This document shows positions 19,468 to 27,444 of a DNA stretch of 64,000 bases, piece after piece. The notes below the pieces were generated by a model. That model searched no databases and was not told the DNA's origin. It worked only from the letters and a program-made list of their open reading frames with translations. Position 1 is the first letter of the stretch, and each line of letters opens with the position of its first letter. The stretch spans positions 434,001-498,000 of the forward strand of contig NZ_UTVH01000001.1 in NCBI RefSeq assembly GCF_900585905.1. The letters are read 5' to 3'. The stretch is from Pseudomonas viridiflava (lineage in GTDB: Bacteria > Pseudomonadota > Gammaproteobacteria > Pseudomonadales > Pseudomonadaceae). Both the position numbers and the translations under genes were made by a program.

Positions 19468-19944
19468 TCATTCCTTGCCCCGCGTCCAGAGCTTATTGAC
19501 CGTCTGCTTGCTGATCCCCAACGATTCTGCAGTCATTTTCTGGGTCATCCCTTGGGCTTTGCACTTGAGGACATTCTCCAGCCGTTGCGAGTCGATCTGT
19601 CTGCCGGGGAGCCGTGTGACCAGCTCACCGTCCTTGACCTGGTTGGTAATCGTGTCCAGTCCACCGTCCGCCTCGAACTCGTCGAGTTCGGTGCGCGCTT
19701 GACGTAGAAGACTGTCAATCGTCTCCCCCTTACTGGTCGCTAGGGCGAGGGTCAAAAATGTCAGGGGGCTGATCCCGAAGGTCTCGCTAATGAGCTCAAG
19801 CTTCTCAACAGTGATACCTGATTTTCCGTGTTCCAATCTTGCCAGGTAGGTGTGGCTGCTAGCTTCTGCGAGGCTTTCCCTGGTTCGCTTTTCTTTACTG
19901 CGTAGCGTGCGAAGCACTGCGCCGATCGCGAGCCTAAGGTTCAT
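19468..19944 (-). CDS. XRE-family regulator with a second C-terminal HTH
   Basis: A 158-aa regulator. Residues ~5-60 form a Cro/CI-type HTH (SLAEASSHTYLARLEHGKSG, VEKLELISETFGISPLTFL). Residues ~115-155 form a second, Trp-repressor/resolvase-like HTH (MTAESLGISKQTVNKLW). It is transcribed leftward away from the metallophosphoesterase gene at 20230. A symmetrical element at 19983-20020, just upstream of its start, is a good operator candidate, so it may repress itself, the 651-aa gene downstream and perhaps the divergent operon. Confidence 0.8.
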   Translation of the reverse strand: MNLRLAIGAVLRTLRSKEKRTRESLAEASSHTYLARLEHGKSGITVEKLELISETFGISPLTFLTLALATSKGETIDSLLRQARTELDEFEADGGLDTITNQVKDGELVTRLPGRQIDSQRLENVLKCKAQGMTQKMTAESLGISKQTVNKLWTRGKE

Positions 19945-19982
19945 GGAGCTTCCCCAAAGCTAACGATAAAGCCATGTTGCCT

Positions 19983-20020
19983 AGTCCCCTTCCACTGTAT
20001 ATAGTTGCTTATAGGGGACT
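19983..20020. promoter_or_regulatory. Candidate operator: 8-bp perfect inverted repeat
   Basis: AGTCCCCT (19983-19990) and AGGGGACT (20013-20020) are exact reverse complements flanking a 22-bp centre that contains the near-palindrome ACTGTATATAGT. It lies 39 bp upstream of the XRE gene start, in the divergent promoter region shared with the operon beginning at 20230. Confidence 0.5.
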
Positions 20021-20229
20021 TCTGCTGTGAGCAGAGCTGGCATTGCTCAGGCGCGCGTCCCTTTCCAATAGATGGAGCAAACGCGAAAACCTTTTTATGG
20101 GGGCTGGGCTGAGAGGCGTAATGGTCAGTTCAATATACCCATAAATCGATCATTGGTGGCTGTCCCTTACTGGGCCAAAAAGCGCATATCAGCAGCACAC
20201 CAAGCTGTCCTGCGAACCCACGAGTTATC

Positions 20230-20973
20230 ATGAAAATTTTGGTTTTATCCGATTTGCACAATGAGTTCGCACCGTTTCCGACTCCAAAACACGTGGTCGA
20301 CTTGGTCGACCTAGTCGTGCTCGCAGGAGACATCGATCTGCAGACCAGAGGTGTACTTTGGGCGAATGAGACGTTTACCTGCCCAGTCATCTATTGCTGC
20401 GGTAATCACGAGCTGTACCGAGGCCACCTTGATCGCACGTTGAGCAAGATGAAAGCCGCTGCAGCGCATCATGTCCACGTGTTGGAGAACGAATCGTGGA
20501 CTCATGGCAATGTCAGATTTTTGGTCGGAACGGGGTGGACGGATTTTTCCGCTACGGGCGATGTGGTCGCAGCATCGATGACCTGCGCGAGTGTGATGAA
20601 TGACTTCAAGATGATCCGCGCAGATACCAATTATCGCCGTCTTCGCCCGGCTGACCTCATTGCAAAGAATCGGGCGACTCGTGAGTTTTTTGACCGAGAG
20701 CTCAGTACACCTTTTGAGGGGACAACGGTGGTAGTGAGCCATCACTGCCCGATCTCAGAAGCTGCCGGCGATGAGCATGATGGTCACGTCAGCGCAGCTT
20801 ATTTCAATCGCTGGCACTCATTAGTGGAAAAGGCCAATGTGTGGATCTTCGGCCACACCCATCGATCCATCGATGTCCTGTTTGGCGAATGTCGGTTGAT
20901 TTCGAATCAGCGGGGATATCCCGGCGAAGAAACGGGATTCGACCCGGACAAGATTGTGGAGATCACCACATGA
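20230..20973 (+). CDS. Calcineurin-like metallophosphoesterase
   Basis: A 247-aa phosphoesterase with the full metal-binding set: LSDLHNE (D7, H9), LAGDID, CGNHELY, VVSHHCP and FGHTHR. It should hydrolyse phosphomonoesters or diesters with a dinuclear metal centre; the substrate is unknown. No signal peptide, so cytoplasmic. It is the first gene of an operon: its stop overlaps the next start (ATGA at 20970). Combined with three related small proteins and a HAD phosphatase downstream, this looks like a small nucleotide- or RNA-end-processing cargo module, which is inference. Confidence 0.9.
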   Translation: MKILVLSDLHNEFAPFPTPKHVVDLVDLVVLAGDIDLQTRGVLWANETFTCPVIYCCGNHELYRGHLDRTLSKMKAAAAHHVHVLENESWTHGNVRFLVGTGWTDFSATGDVVAASMTCASVMNDFKMIRADTNYRRLRPADLIAKNRATREFFDRELSTPFEGTTVVVSHHCPISEAAGDEHDGHVSAAYFNRWHSLVEKANVWIFGHTHRSIDVLFGECRLISNQRGYPGEETGFDPDKIVEITT

Positions 20974-21266
20974 CTAACAGGCAGATTTCGAGTTTATCTC
21001 CGTCGCCGGCGATTCCGTCTCAGGTGTTGGTGGCCAGCAACATCGACTGGGGTGTAACCATAGACGCATACCTTTTGGGCGCAGCGCGGATAGGCGACAG
21101 GTATGCTGCTCAGGCTTATTTCGATCTATCGGGTAACACTGAGGATGGCATGACAGTGGTCACTCCACCTGTCACGCGACTTTTCCGCAAGGATGAATTT
21201 GTGATGTTGCGCAGCGTCTGCGGAAAGGATCACTACGTTATCGTCACCGAGCAGGGGAAGGGTTAA
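20970..21266 (+). CDS. Small DUF6957-like protein 1
   Basis: A 98-aa protein starting at the ATG that overlaps the phosphoesterase stop by 4 bp. The pattern AQAYFDLSG...DGMTVVTPPV...FVML...DHYVIVTEQG parallels the two following products (V.FD...G..V.TS...F...T.YVLMG.G), which I associate with DUF6957. No catalytic motif is visible. Its position suggests it acts with the phosphoesterase. Confidence 0.65.
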   Translation: MTNRQISSLSPSPAIPSQVLVASNIDWGVTIDAYLLGAARIGDRYAAQAYFDLSGNTEDGMTVVTPPVTRLFRKDEFVMLRSVCGKDHYVIVTEQGKG

Positions 21267-21270
21267 CTCA

Positions 21271-21558
21271 GTGGCTATAAGAGCGTTCGTACCGATCGAG
21301 GTGTTGGCAGCCTCAAGGATCAGTTTTGGGCGGGCTATCACTGCGTATCTGCACCAGCCTGAGATTGAGGGATTTAGCCTGGTCGGTAGAGTTTATTTTG
21401 ACCACAAGGATCGGTTCCGAAATGGTCGTTTGATTCGGACATCCGATGTCTTGGAGTTTGTCGAAATTGCAGATCACCTCGTCGCAATTACCCTCACAGG
21501 CAGCGCGTACGTACTGATTGCGCCAGGCTGCGACCTGCTGACGCTGCCCGGAGAATGA
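21271..21558 (+). CDS. Small DUF6957-like protein 2
   Basis: A 95-aa protein beginning at GTG with an upstream GGGGAAGGG. The core GRVYFDHKDRFRNGRLIRTSD...TLTGSAYVLIAPG is clearly related to the preceding and following genes, indicating tandem duplication and divergence. Four bases separate it from the upstream stop, and its own stop overlaps the next start (ATGA). Confidence 0.65.
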   Translation: MAIRAFVPIEVLAASRISFGRAITAYLHQPEIEGFSLVGRVYFDHKDRFRNGRLIRTSDVLEFVEIADHLVAITLTGSAYVLIAPGCDLLTLPGE

Positions 21559-21977
21559 CAATGGAGCTATTACTATTCTTCGAAATGATCTCTCTAGAAG
21601 GTCAGTCTATGGCAGGAGCTTCTTCACGGGCCGCTTCTGCGATCGAGCAAAAGCTTCGGGCCTCAGGTAAGCCTTGGTGCGCGGTTTCGGGCTGGGTACT
21701 GATTGATATGATCAGTCCAGATGGGGCTGTGCCGCTTCCGGAACCAATGCTGCCTATGATCATGTACGCTCACCACGTCCAGATAGATAACAGCCACAGG
21801 CTTCGCGGTGGGGACAGCGTCATGTCTGGGTTTGCAACGTCCTACAACCAAGATGGGGTTTTCGAAACCGCCGGCACCATCTACATACTTATGGGCCGAG
21901 GCTTTAGGAAGGAGGCGGACGCTTCCGTGGTGAGGGCTGCCCAGTTGCGGCTGAGTGATACCACGCTAACTTCGTGA
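21555..21977 (+). CDS. DUF6957-like protein 3
   Basis: A 140-aa protein, the longest of the tandem trio. The WVLIDM...MIMYAHHVQIDNSHRLRGGD...FETAGTIYILMGRG blocks fit my memory of DUF6957 (Pseudomonas proteins of unknown function). The start at 21555 overlaps the previous stop; an ATG at 21561 has better Shine-Dalgarno spacing (GGAG seven bases upstream). Cytoplasmic; no catalytic residues evident. Confidence 0.65.
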   Translation: MTMELLLFFEMISLEGQSMAGASSRAASAIEQKLRASGKPWCAVSGWVLIDMISPDGAVPLPEPMLPMIMYAHHVQIDNSHRLRGGDSVMSGFATSYNQDGVFETAGTIYILMGRGFRKEADASVVRAAQLRLSDTTLTS

Positions 21978-22026
21978 GTTCTGTTCATTGAGTGGCCCGA
22001 CCCCTTCCCTCGGAACAAGGTGACGA

Positions 22027-22659
22027 ATGATGAGATACAAGGCTGTGCTTTTAGATGCTTTCGGGACGATTTTGCAAATCAAGCCTGGCATACATCCATA
22101 TCGACAGCTTTTGAAGGAAGGGATTCGGCACGGACGTCGTCCGAGGCCCGACGATGCAAAAAATTTGATGAGGTTTAACGGTGGGTTGTCCGAAGCGGCT
22201 GATCACCTGGGCATCAACGTCCACCCTGCACGGTTGGCTGAAATTCAAGAGATGCTTGAGCAAGAAATTAGCTCCGTCGTGGCATACCCGGATGCCCTAG
22301 AAGCTGTCGCCTTGCTGCAGGAGCGTAGTCTCCTGCTTGCAGTTTGCAGCAACCTTGCGTACCCATACGGTCGCGCTGTCAGAAGGTTATTTCCGACCAT
22401 GGATGCATTCGGGTTTAGCTATGAAATTGGCCTGATTAAGCCAGACCCACGGATGTATCAGTCAACCTGCGAAATGCTAGGCGTCGAATCTGACAATGGA
22501 TTTGGTGAGAACAGAGTCATCATGGTGGGTGATTCACTGCGCTGTGATTGTCATGGCCCACGCGAAGTAGGTATCACTGGCATACACCTAGACAGATCAC
22601 AGTGTAGTGGCATCAATGATCTGATGGTCTTCGCAAGGCACGTGCTTCGCGAATCGTAG
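22027..22659 (+). CDS. HAD-superfamily hydrolase
   Basis: A 210-aa haloacid-dehalogenase-like phosphatase. Motif I is LLDAFGTIL: the second catalytic aspartate of the usual DxD is replaced by phenylalanine, with Asp-Ala-Phe-Gly-Thr as in haloacid dehalogenase-type members. Motif II is VCSN, motif III lies at GLIKPDPRMY, and motif IV is VMVGDS/D. A helical cap spans ~20-90. The DAFGT form means dehalogenase-like activity or a non-standard phosphatase cannot be excluded. It lies 49 bp after the DUF6957-like genes and is probably in the same operon. Confidence 0.85.
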   Translation: MMRYKAVLLDAFGTILQIKPGIHPYRQLLKEGIRHGRRPRPDDAKNLMRFNGGLSEAADHLGINVHPARLAEIQEMLEQEISSVVAYPDALEAVALLQERSLLLAVCSNLAYPYGRAVRRLFPTMDAFGFSYEIGLIKPDPRMYQSTCEMLGVESDNGFGENRVIMVGDSLRCDCHGPREVGITGIHLDRSQCSGINDLMVFARHVLRES

Positions 22660-22743
22660 CCGCGCTGTACAAATGTCGCAGAACAAGGCACCTCGCCTTC
22701 TCAAATATCCTGAATGACGCCACTGGAGAGGTTGGAGGCAGTG

Positions 22744-22947
22744 ATGAGCGCAAGCGTGTACTGCGATATCCAGATGACTCTCGAAGAAGCTGTCGAGATG
22801 CTCGAAGTCCTCCGAGCCTTGCGCGAGGCTGGTCGCTACCCGGCGCTTGAAGAAAAATTTCACGACATGCAGGCCCAGCTCACCGATTCCATCAGCTACG
22901 CAGCGTCAGACAGAATCGGATTGCTAAAATCCAAGCCCAAACATTAG
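22744..22947 (+). CDS. Small hypothetical protein
   Basis: A 67-aa, mostly helical acidic protein (MTLEEAVEMLEVLRALREAGRYPALEEKF split between two helices). ATG at 22744 has GGAGG five bases upstream; an earlier in-frame ATG (22714) lacks a site. Function unknown. Confidence 0.5.
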   Translation: MSASVYCDIQMTLEEAVEMLEVLRALREAGRYPALEEKFHDMQAQLTDSISYAASDRIGLLKSKPKH

Positions 22948-22967
22948 CAGACTGCTTTGGGGCCTCT

Positions 22968-23171
22968 TCACACCTGCTCGGCTGGGCCGGGCGGGGGCGT
23001 TTGACTATTCTTAAGGCATTGCTCTGAGAGTAGGACAGTTTGAGCTTGAGCTTGAGCTTGAGCGTTGCGCGTAAGCTGTTCCTGCATCCACGCACCAGCT
23101 TGATCGAACTCTTCCATCATCGATGCGAATTCATCTGGTGTGAGATGGACTGGGCTGGTTTGGTGCTTCAT
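22968..23171 (-). CDS. Small hypothetical protein with an AQ repeat
   Basis: A 67-aa product with a helical N-terminus (DEFASMMEEFDQAGAWMQEQL) and an AQAQAQAQ tract encoded by a hexanucleotide repeat. GGAAG lies about four bases before the ATG. The repeat could vary in length between strains. No known domain. Confidence 0.45.
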   Translation of the reverse strand: MKHQTSPVHLTPDEFASMMEEFDQAGAWMQEQLTRNAQAQAQAQTVLLSEQCLKNSQTPPPGPAEQV

Positions 23172-23245
23172 TGGGCTTCCAAAGTTTGTAGTAGTCAGAG
23201 GCCCATGGGCTAAGAGCCCACCCTCAGGGCAAGCCTGCCCAGCGA

Positions 23246-23614
23246 TCAGGAAATCCAGGACTCCACAGTGTCCGAGCCGTATTCAGCTTTCCACTCTTTC
23301 AAAACCTTATGGTTTCCGCCTTTGGTTTCAACCACCTCACCCGAATGCGGGTTCTTGTACAGTTTCACAGCGCGAGGCCTACGTGTGCCCTTCACCGGCG
23401 CGGCAGCAGCCGTGCCTGGCTTGAAGCCGCCCAGAGGATCAAGAATCGAGATGACGTCCCTTAAGCTCTTGTTGTACTCGCCCAACAAGCCACGCAATTT
23501 GGTTTCAAATTCAATTTCTTGCTCAAGGCCTTTGTCGCCTTTCATTGCTTCCAACGCCGCTAACTGCTCGGCGAGATGGCGTTCGAGTTGGCGGAATTCT
23601 GCGAGTTTTGACAT
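23246..23614 (-). CDS. MvaT/MvaU-family (H-NS-like) nucleoid protein
   Basis: A 122-aa protein starting at MSKLAEFRQLERHLA. Residues ~1-60 form the coiled-coil oligomerisation region; after the linker comes the AT-hook-like DNA-binding domain RRPRAVKLYKNPHSGEV...GGNHKVLKEWKAEYG, which is typical of MvaT, the Pseudomonas functional counterpart of H-NS. The start was set from family length rather than the longer frame to 23743. As an island-encoded paralogue it may silence or tune horizontally acquired genes, including this island's own, by mixed oligomers with the chromosomal MvaT (inference). Confidence 0.92.
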   Translation of the reverse strand: MSKLAEFRQLERHLAEQLAALEAMKGDKGLEQEIEFETKLRGLLGEYNKSLRDVISILDPLGGFKPGTAAAAPVKGTRRPRAVKLYKNPHSGEVVETKGGNHKVLKEWKAEYGSDTVESWIS

Positions 23615-23968
23615 TGGAAATCCTGTCTCTGTGTAGGGGACGTGTGGGTACGATGGTAGCACCACGCGATCCAGATCCGCTTGGCCATGGGCTAACTTGA
23701 GGCTCAAAGTGTTAAGCGGATGCAGTGCTTTTGATCCAGACAATGCAGGCTGAAACGGTAATGATCGACCCGAGCGTTGTTAGAAGAATTACTTTCGCGA
23801 TGACTCCAGCCTCTCTTCGTACCTATGTACTATGACGTGGAACAAAACCCTTGGAGACAGGATGCGCAGTAGCCTTTTGTACGCCGAGATGGCTTCCGGG
23901 CGAGACAGCATTGTCATTGTACTGGCGAAGCGTTAGAAACGGCCTTCGGCAGGCGATGAGTGTGACAC
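23615..23968. other. Intergenic region, divergent promoters
   Basis: 354 bp between the mvaT-like gene and the rightward 258-aa gene. It must hold both promoters. Only very short frames occur and I see no RNA gene or strong repeat. Confidence 0.4.
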
Positions 23969-24745
23969 ATGAGCAGCAAGGCGACCTTGGAGTGGAGCTA
24001 TAGCCCCGCAGGCCTGATTGACGGCTTGCTGGAGTTTGAAAAGTTTGGTGGTAGCGTTGTCGCTGCGGGTGGCAGGGTCACAGCAGATTTTGATGAGCAG
24101 GTCTATCGGGCGGATGCAACGCTTGCTGATAAATTATTGGTCGCGATCCAGGCTAGGCTGGCACCTGCCCAGCGCAGGCTCCAACAAGCAGTAGAGTTTT
24201 CACACCCTCCAACCCTGACTGTGGCGCATTCGGATGGCAAACGAGAGATGTTCCTTGAATGCTATGCCTCTGTCTCGATAAGCGATCATTTTGAAATTCA
24301 GATTATCAGGAATGGGGTCGTGATCGAGGACTCGGAGCAGGAGCGCATTGAGCGAGAGTCTCGGCAAGCTTTGTTGCTGGAGAGTCACTCGGATGATCTG
24401 ATTCTCGCTCGGATACTGGCCAGTCATCGGAACTCTCTCCGTGATCCAGATAACGAGTTTGTTCACCTGTACGAAATCTGGGATGCGTTGGAATCAAAGT
24501 TTCTGAAGCGCCATCAGGTCGCGGACGCCCTGAAGATAGAATTTTCCAAGTTTGGCCAGTTTCAAGCCGTGTGTAACAGACCTACCTCCGCCAGTCGGCA
24601 TCGAGGGACAGCCGACGGCGCCTTGAGACAGCCGAGCCCGGCTGAGTACGAGTTGGCCAGATCCATCGCTTGGGAGCTTGTGATGGGGTATGCGGAGTGG
24701 CTGAGTACGCAGGCGAAACTGCATGATGCCGCTGCGGGCAACTGA
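23969..24745 (+). CDS. Hypothetical protein
   Basis: A 258-aa cytoplasmic protein I do not recognise. The N-terminal half is strand-rich (SVSISDHFEIQIIRNGVVIED); the C-terminal half has a conserved-looking helical block (NEFVHLYEIWDALESKF, then a helix-turn-helix-like KRHQVADALKIEFSKFG). The FVHLYEIWDAL motif resembles abortive-infection or hypothetical proteins seen on islands, but I cannot assign a family. Codon use matches its neighbours. Confidence 0.55.
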   Translation: MSSKATLEWSYSPAGLIDGLLEFEKFGGSVVAAGGRVTADFDEQVYRADATLADKLLVAIQARLAPAQRRLQQAVEFSHPPTLTVAHSDGKREMFLECYASVSISDHFEIQIIRNGVVIEDSEQERIERESRQALLLESHSDDLILARILASHRNSLRDPDNEFVHLYEIWDALESKFLKRHQVADALKIEFSKFGQFQAVCNRPTSASRHRGTADGALRQPSPAEYELARSIAWELVMGYAEWLSTQAKLHDAAAGN

Positions 24746-24944
24746 AGCCCTGATCGACGCTGGGTCGGGGAAAGTCGACCTTCACAGATCCACAGCTGGT
24801 TCAAATCTTGGCCTGTGCTATTCACGGAAAGTATGATTTTCTCGATCAGTTCATCGAACTCAAACCGTTCAGCCACCACCGCTACAACCCTGATCATGTG
24901 GCCCTGCGCCGAGGGAGTGATCAGACCTTCACCGACGCTCGAAC

Positions 24945-25937
24945 TCAATAAATGTGATCCCACTGCGTGAAGGTCAGAACGTTCGGTAGGCGCCATAAGT
25001 GGAAATTACCGGTTTTGAATTTTTGAGACCAAAATGCAAGTCTCTGTGCTTCAGTTTGATTAACGCCGCTCCACTCGACTATCACGATGTGTCTGGACTG
25101 GGCATAGGCGGCGATCACATCATTGAGATGGTCATCATCCCCCGAGTACCCGAACACGATGATCTCTTGAGATTCGTTCAGACTGAGCCCTAGGTAGTTC
25201 CAGTACGTGGAAAGCACCGTCGAGGCGCCAATCACCGATCGCTTATGGCGAACGTGGGTCAGTACGATGTGATCAGACCCTTCCGGTGAAAAAGGGTTGA
25301 GCTGATGTCGATCACGTTTCCTGGCCAGTCCATGGTGGTCAAAGAATAGAGGGGAGCCATGTAGGTGGAGGTAGTATCCAAAGTCATTGTTGTATAAGCG
25401 CGTCAGTGCATCTGAGCTGAAGCCATTTGCAACCATGCCGTCCACAAGCGTGGTATGGAAATAGCCCGCCATTAGGCCAGCATCTAGAAATGCTCCATAG
25501 AGAAGCTTGTCGTAGTTGAGAGTGGCGACGTGTGACTTTGTCTGGCGAACGAACGCGATTACTGGTTCCAGAAAGGCCTGCGGGAGGCCATGGGCGTAAA
25601 GGTGCAGCCTGGTGGCTACCTTGTGAAGGTAGTTTCCCACTGCGACCGGAAATTGCAGACCTTCCTGCGATAACCAGTGAACGTTCATCCGCTGTGACAT
25701 GTTGATGCTACTAAGCGTCCTGCACGCTGAGATCACCAGGTGCAGTGGGTCGAGCTGATCTTCCCGCGCGGGGATGACGCCATTTCCACCAAGGCACTGA
25801 CTGATTAGCTCTTTGTGCACATCACTGATGGCAAAAGGGTCATTCCATACATCAGCCATAGCGTTGGTAAGCGAAAAATGTTGGGGATCAAGCGCCATCC
25901 CTAGGCCGTTTCCAAATATCAATGTCTTCCTTGGCAT
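24945..25937 (-). CDS. SIR2-like NADase-type protein
   Basis: A 330-aa protein with a SIR2-like Rossmann core: TLIFGNGLGMALD (residues ~5-17) for NAD binding, ATLNYDKLLYGAFLD (~138-152), YLHLHGSP (~189-196) and IIVFGYSGDDDHLNDV (~259-274). SIR2-like domains in bacterial defence deplete NAD+ after phage sensing. ATG at 25937 sits five bases after GGAAG; ATG at 25940 is adjacent and the frame is open to 25997. No second effector domain is fused, so it may be a stand-alone defence protein or work with the neighbouring unknown gene. Confidence 0.8.
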   Translation of the reverse strand: MPRKTLIFGNGLGMALDPQHFSLTNAMADVWNDPFAISDVHKELISQCLGGNGVIPAREDQLDPLHLVISACRTLSSINMSQRMNVHWLSQEGLQFPVAVGNYLHKVATRLHLYAHGLPQAFLEPVIAFVRQTKSHVATLNYDKLLYGAFLDAGLMAGYFHTTLVDGMVANGFSSDALTRLYNNDFGYYLHLHGSPLFFDHHGLARKRDRHQLNPFSPEGSDHIVLTHVRHKRSVIGASTVLSTYWNYLGLSLNESQEIIVFGYSGDDDHLNDVIAAYAQSRHIVIVEWSGVNQTEAQRLAFWSQKFKTGNFHLWRLPNVLTFTQWDHIY

Positions 25938-25997
25938 CATCACTTCCTTGGGGGGCTGAATTTTCAATCGTTGACTGAAATAGCGTACTCGCTTCAT

Positions 25998-26316
25998 AAC
26001 TGTGTATCGCTGCTCAGTGAGCCAGCGCTTCGGTCACCACGGCCCTGGCGACTCGTAGCCCCAGCCGGCTGGTCATAAGTAAAGCGGACAAGCAGGGGGA
26101 AATGTCCTACCCAGCTCGGAGAGTAGTTGAATTTCATCAGCTTAATCTGTCCCAGATTTGGCCTCTGGTACCTATGCTCAGCATTGTCGCGCGTAGATGC
26201 GACCAGAGCATCCTCCGCCTTAGGAATTGAGTGAGAAGACAGAAGGCTGGGTTGACATTGGCCGGATGAAAAATGCCGTTATAGAGAAGTCGGTTGGTGT
26301 ACTAGAAAAGGGGAGT
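25998..26316. other. Intergenic region
   Basis: About 320 bp upstream of the SIR2-like gene. It contains that gene's promoter but no supported coding frame. Confidence 0.35.
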
Positions 26317-26358
26317 ATGGCCGGGCGGTTATTCAACCAATGGCACCGGCCATTTTTT
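26317..26358 (+). terminator. Hairpin plus T-run, candidate terminator
   Basis: ATGGCCGG (26317-26324) pairs with CCGGCCAT (26346-26353), followed by six Ts. The loop is long (21 nt), so efficiency is uncertain. The T-run faces rightward. Confidence 0.35.
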
Positions 26359-26376
26359 CAAAGAGTCGATCGTCGG

Positions 26377-27423
26377 TCAGTCAGCCTCGTCTGGCTCCGT
26401 CTTCGGCGCATGACCACCGTTCAGTGTTGTGTCAGACGGCGTAAGGTAGTGCTGGGTCATGACCGATTCGAGGTGCCCCACCTGTTTGGGTAACTGGTCA
26501 TAAGCTGGGAGATTTCCCAAACTAAGTTCGATGACTGCGGCTCGAATGGAATATGCGGTGGGTTGCAGACCGTCGGAGATTACCTTTGATGTCCAGCCCT
26601 TGACGATTTCGGAGAACTCCCGCGCTGACATGGGTTCATTAGGGGCTTTCGAGGAGGGAAAAAGATAGCCATCGGTCTTTAATTTTTCAGACCTGATGTA
26701 TCTCTCCAAGACGTTGGTGTTTTGGGGCACAACGGTATGGCGCTGCTTATCAATCAGGATCAGGAAGCCAGGATTAGAGTCATCAAGCTTTTCGAGATTG
26801 GCTTTGGCTGAAAGAAACATGTGCGAGCGTAGCCCAGTCTCAATGAGAGCAAACAGGCTCTGATCACGAAGGTTGCCGGAGGCCTGTACCACCCTTCTGA
26901 CTGCCTCTAACTCATGTGGACTGATCGTCCGTCGAGGCGAGACAAGCCTAGGTGCTTTTTTGATACCTGGTTTGAGGGGCGGGGCATCACTTTTGGCCTC
27001 AGTGTGCCGAAGGCTCTGGGCAGCAGTGACGTTAGAGGGGCCAATGGTGCGGGTATCAGATGATGGTTGCGGCTGGAGGTGCTTGAAGCTGACTAGTGCT
27101 TGGAGCGGCAATGCCTCTGCGAATACCCGCAGCGTTCTGGCTGCAATAGTGGGTTCATGGCTGGAACTAAGCGTAGTCAGCATTGCCGACGCTATGGCTG
27201 TCCGCACTTCGCTCTCGGAGGGGCTCAGTGGTTTGATCGAGCTTGATTTTGAGCTTTGCACCACATCATGGTAATCGCTATACCCGAGCCATTTTGAAAG
27301 AAGCTCACGCGCGAATGATAGGCTGATGGGATTTTGGCCTGGCCACAGTTTTTGGACTCGTTTCGCGATTCGCTTGAAGCCAGATTGGGGGAGCAGATCT
27401 TCCGAATAAATCGGGATGCGCAT
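26377..27423 (-). CDS. Degenerate tyrosine recombinase-like protein
   Basis: A 348-aa protein. The N-terminus (ARELLSKWLGYSDYHDVVQSS) resembles small plasmid/island DNA-associated proteins. The C-terminal ~170 residues follow the phage-integrase fold: LFALIETGLRSHMFLSAK (Arg I region), a beta-hairpin, YSIRAAVIELSLG (position of HxxR, with His replaced by Ser) and VGHLESVMTQHYL (His and the putative Tyr). The incomplete catalytic set suggests a non-catalytic or altered recombinase. ATG at 27423 has GGAG eight bases upstream. It is separated from the gmt operon by 365 bp and may be an accessory directionality factor or relic. Confidence 0.6.
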   Translation of the reverse strand: MRIPIYSEDLLPQSGFKRIAKRVQKLWPGQNPISLSFARELLSKWLGYSDYHDVVQSSKSSSIKPLSPSESEVRTAIASAMLTTLSSSHEPTIAARTLRVFAEALPLQALVSFKHLQPQPSSDTRTIGPSNVTAAQSLRHTEAKSDAPPLKPGIKKAPRLVSPRRTISPHELEAVRRVVQASGNLRDQSLFALIETGLRSHMFLSAKANLEKLDDSNPGFLILIDKQRHTVVPQNTNVLERYIRSEKLKTDGYLFPSSKAPNEPMSAREFSEIVKGWTSKVISDGLQPTAYSIRAAVIELSLGNLPAYDQLPKQVGHLESVMTQHYLTPSDTTLNGGHAPKTEPDEAD

Positions 27424-27444
27424 AGCAATTCTCCAATACGTCAT

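Noticed and set aside
24755..24951. Open plus-strand frame reading KSTFTDPQLVQILACAIHG
   Set aside because: It is protein-like but has no start codon after the preceding stop and overlaps the end of the SIR2-like gene; probably a remnant.
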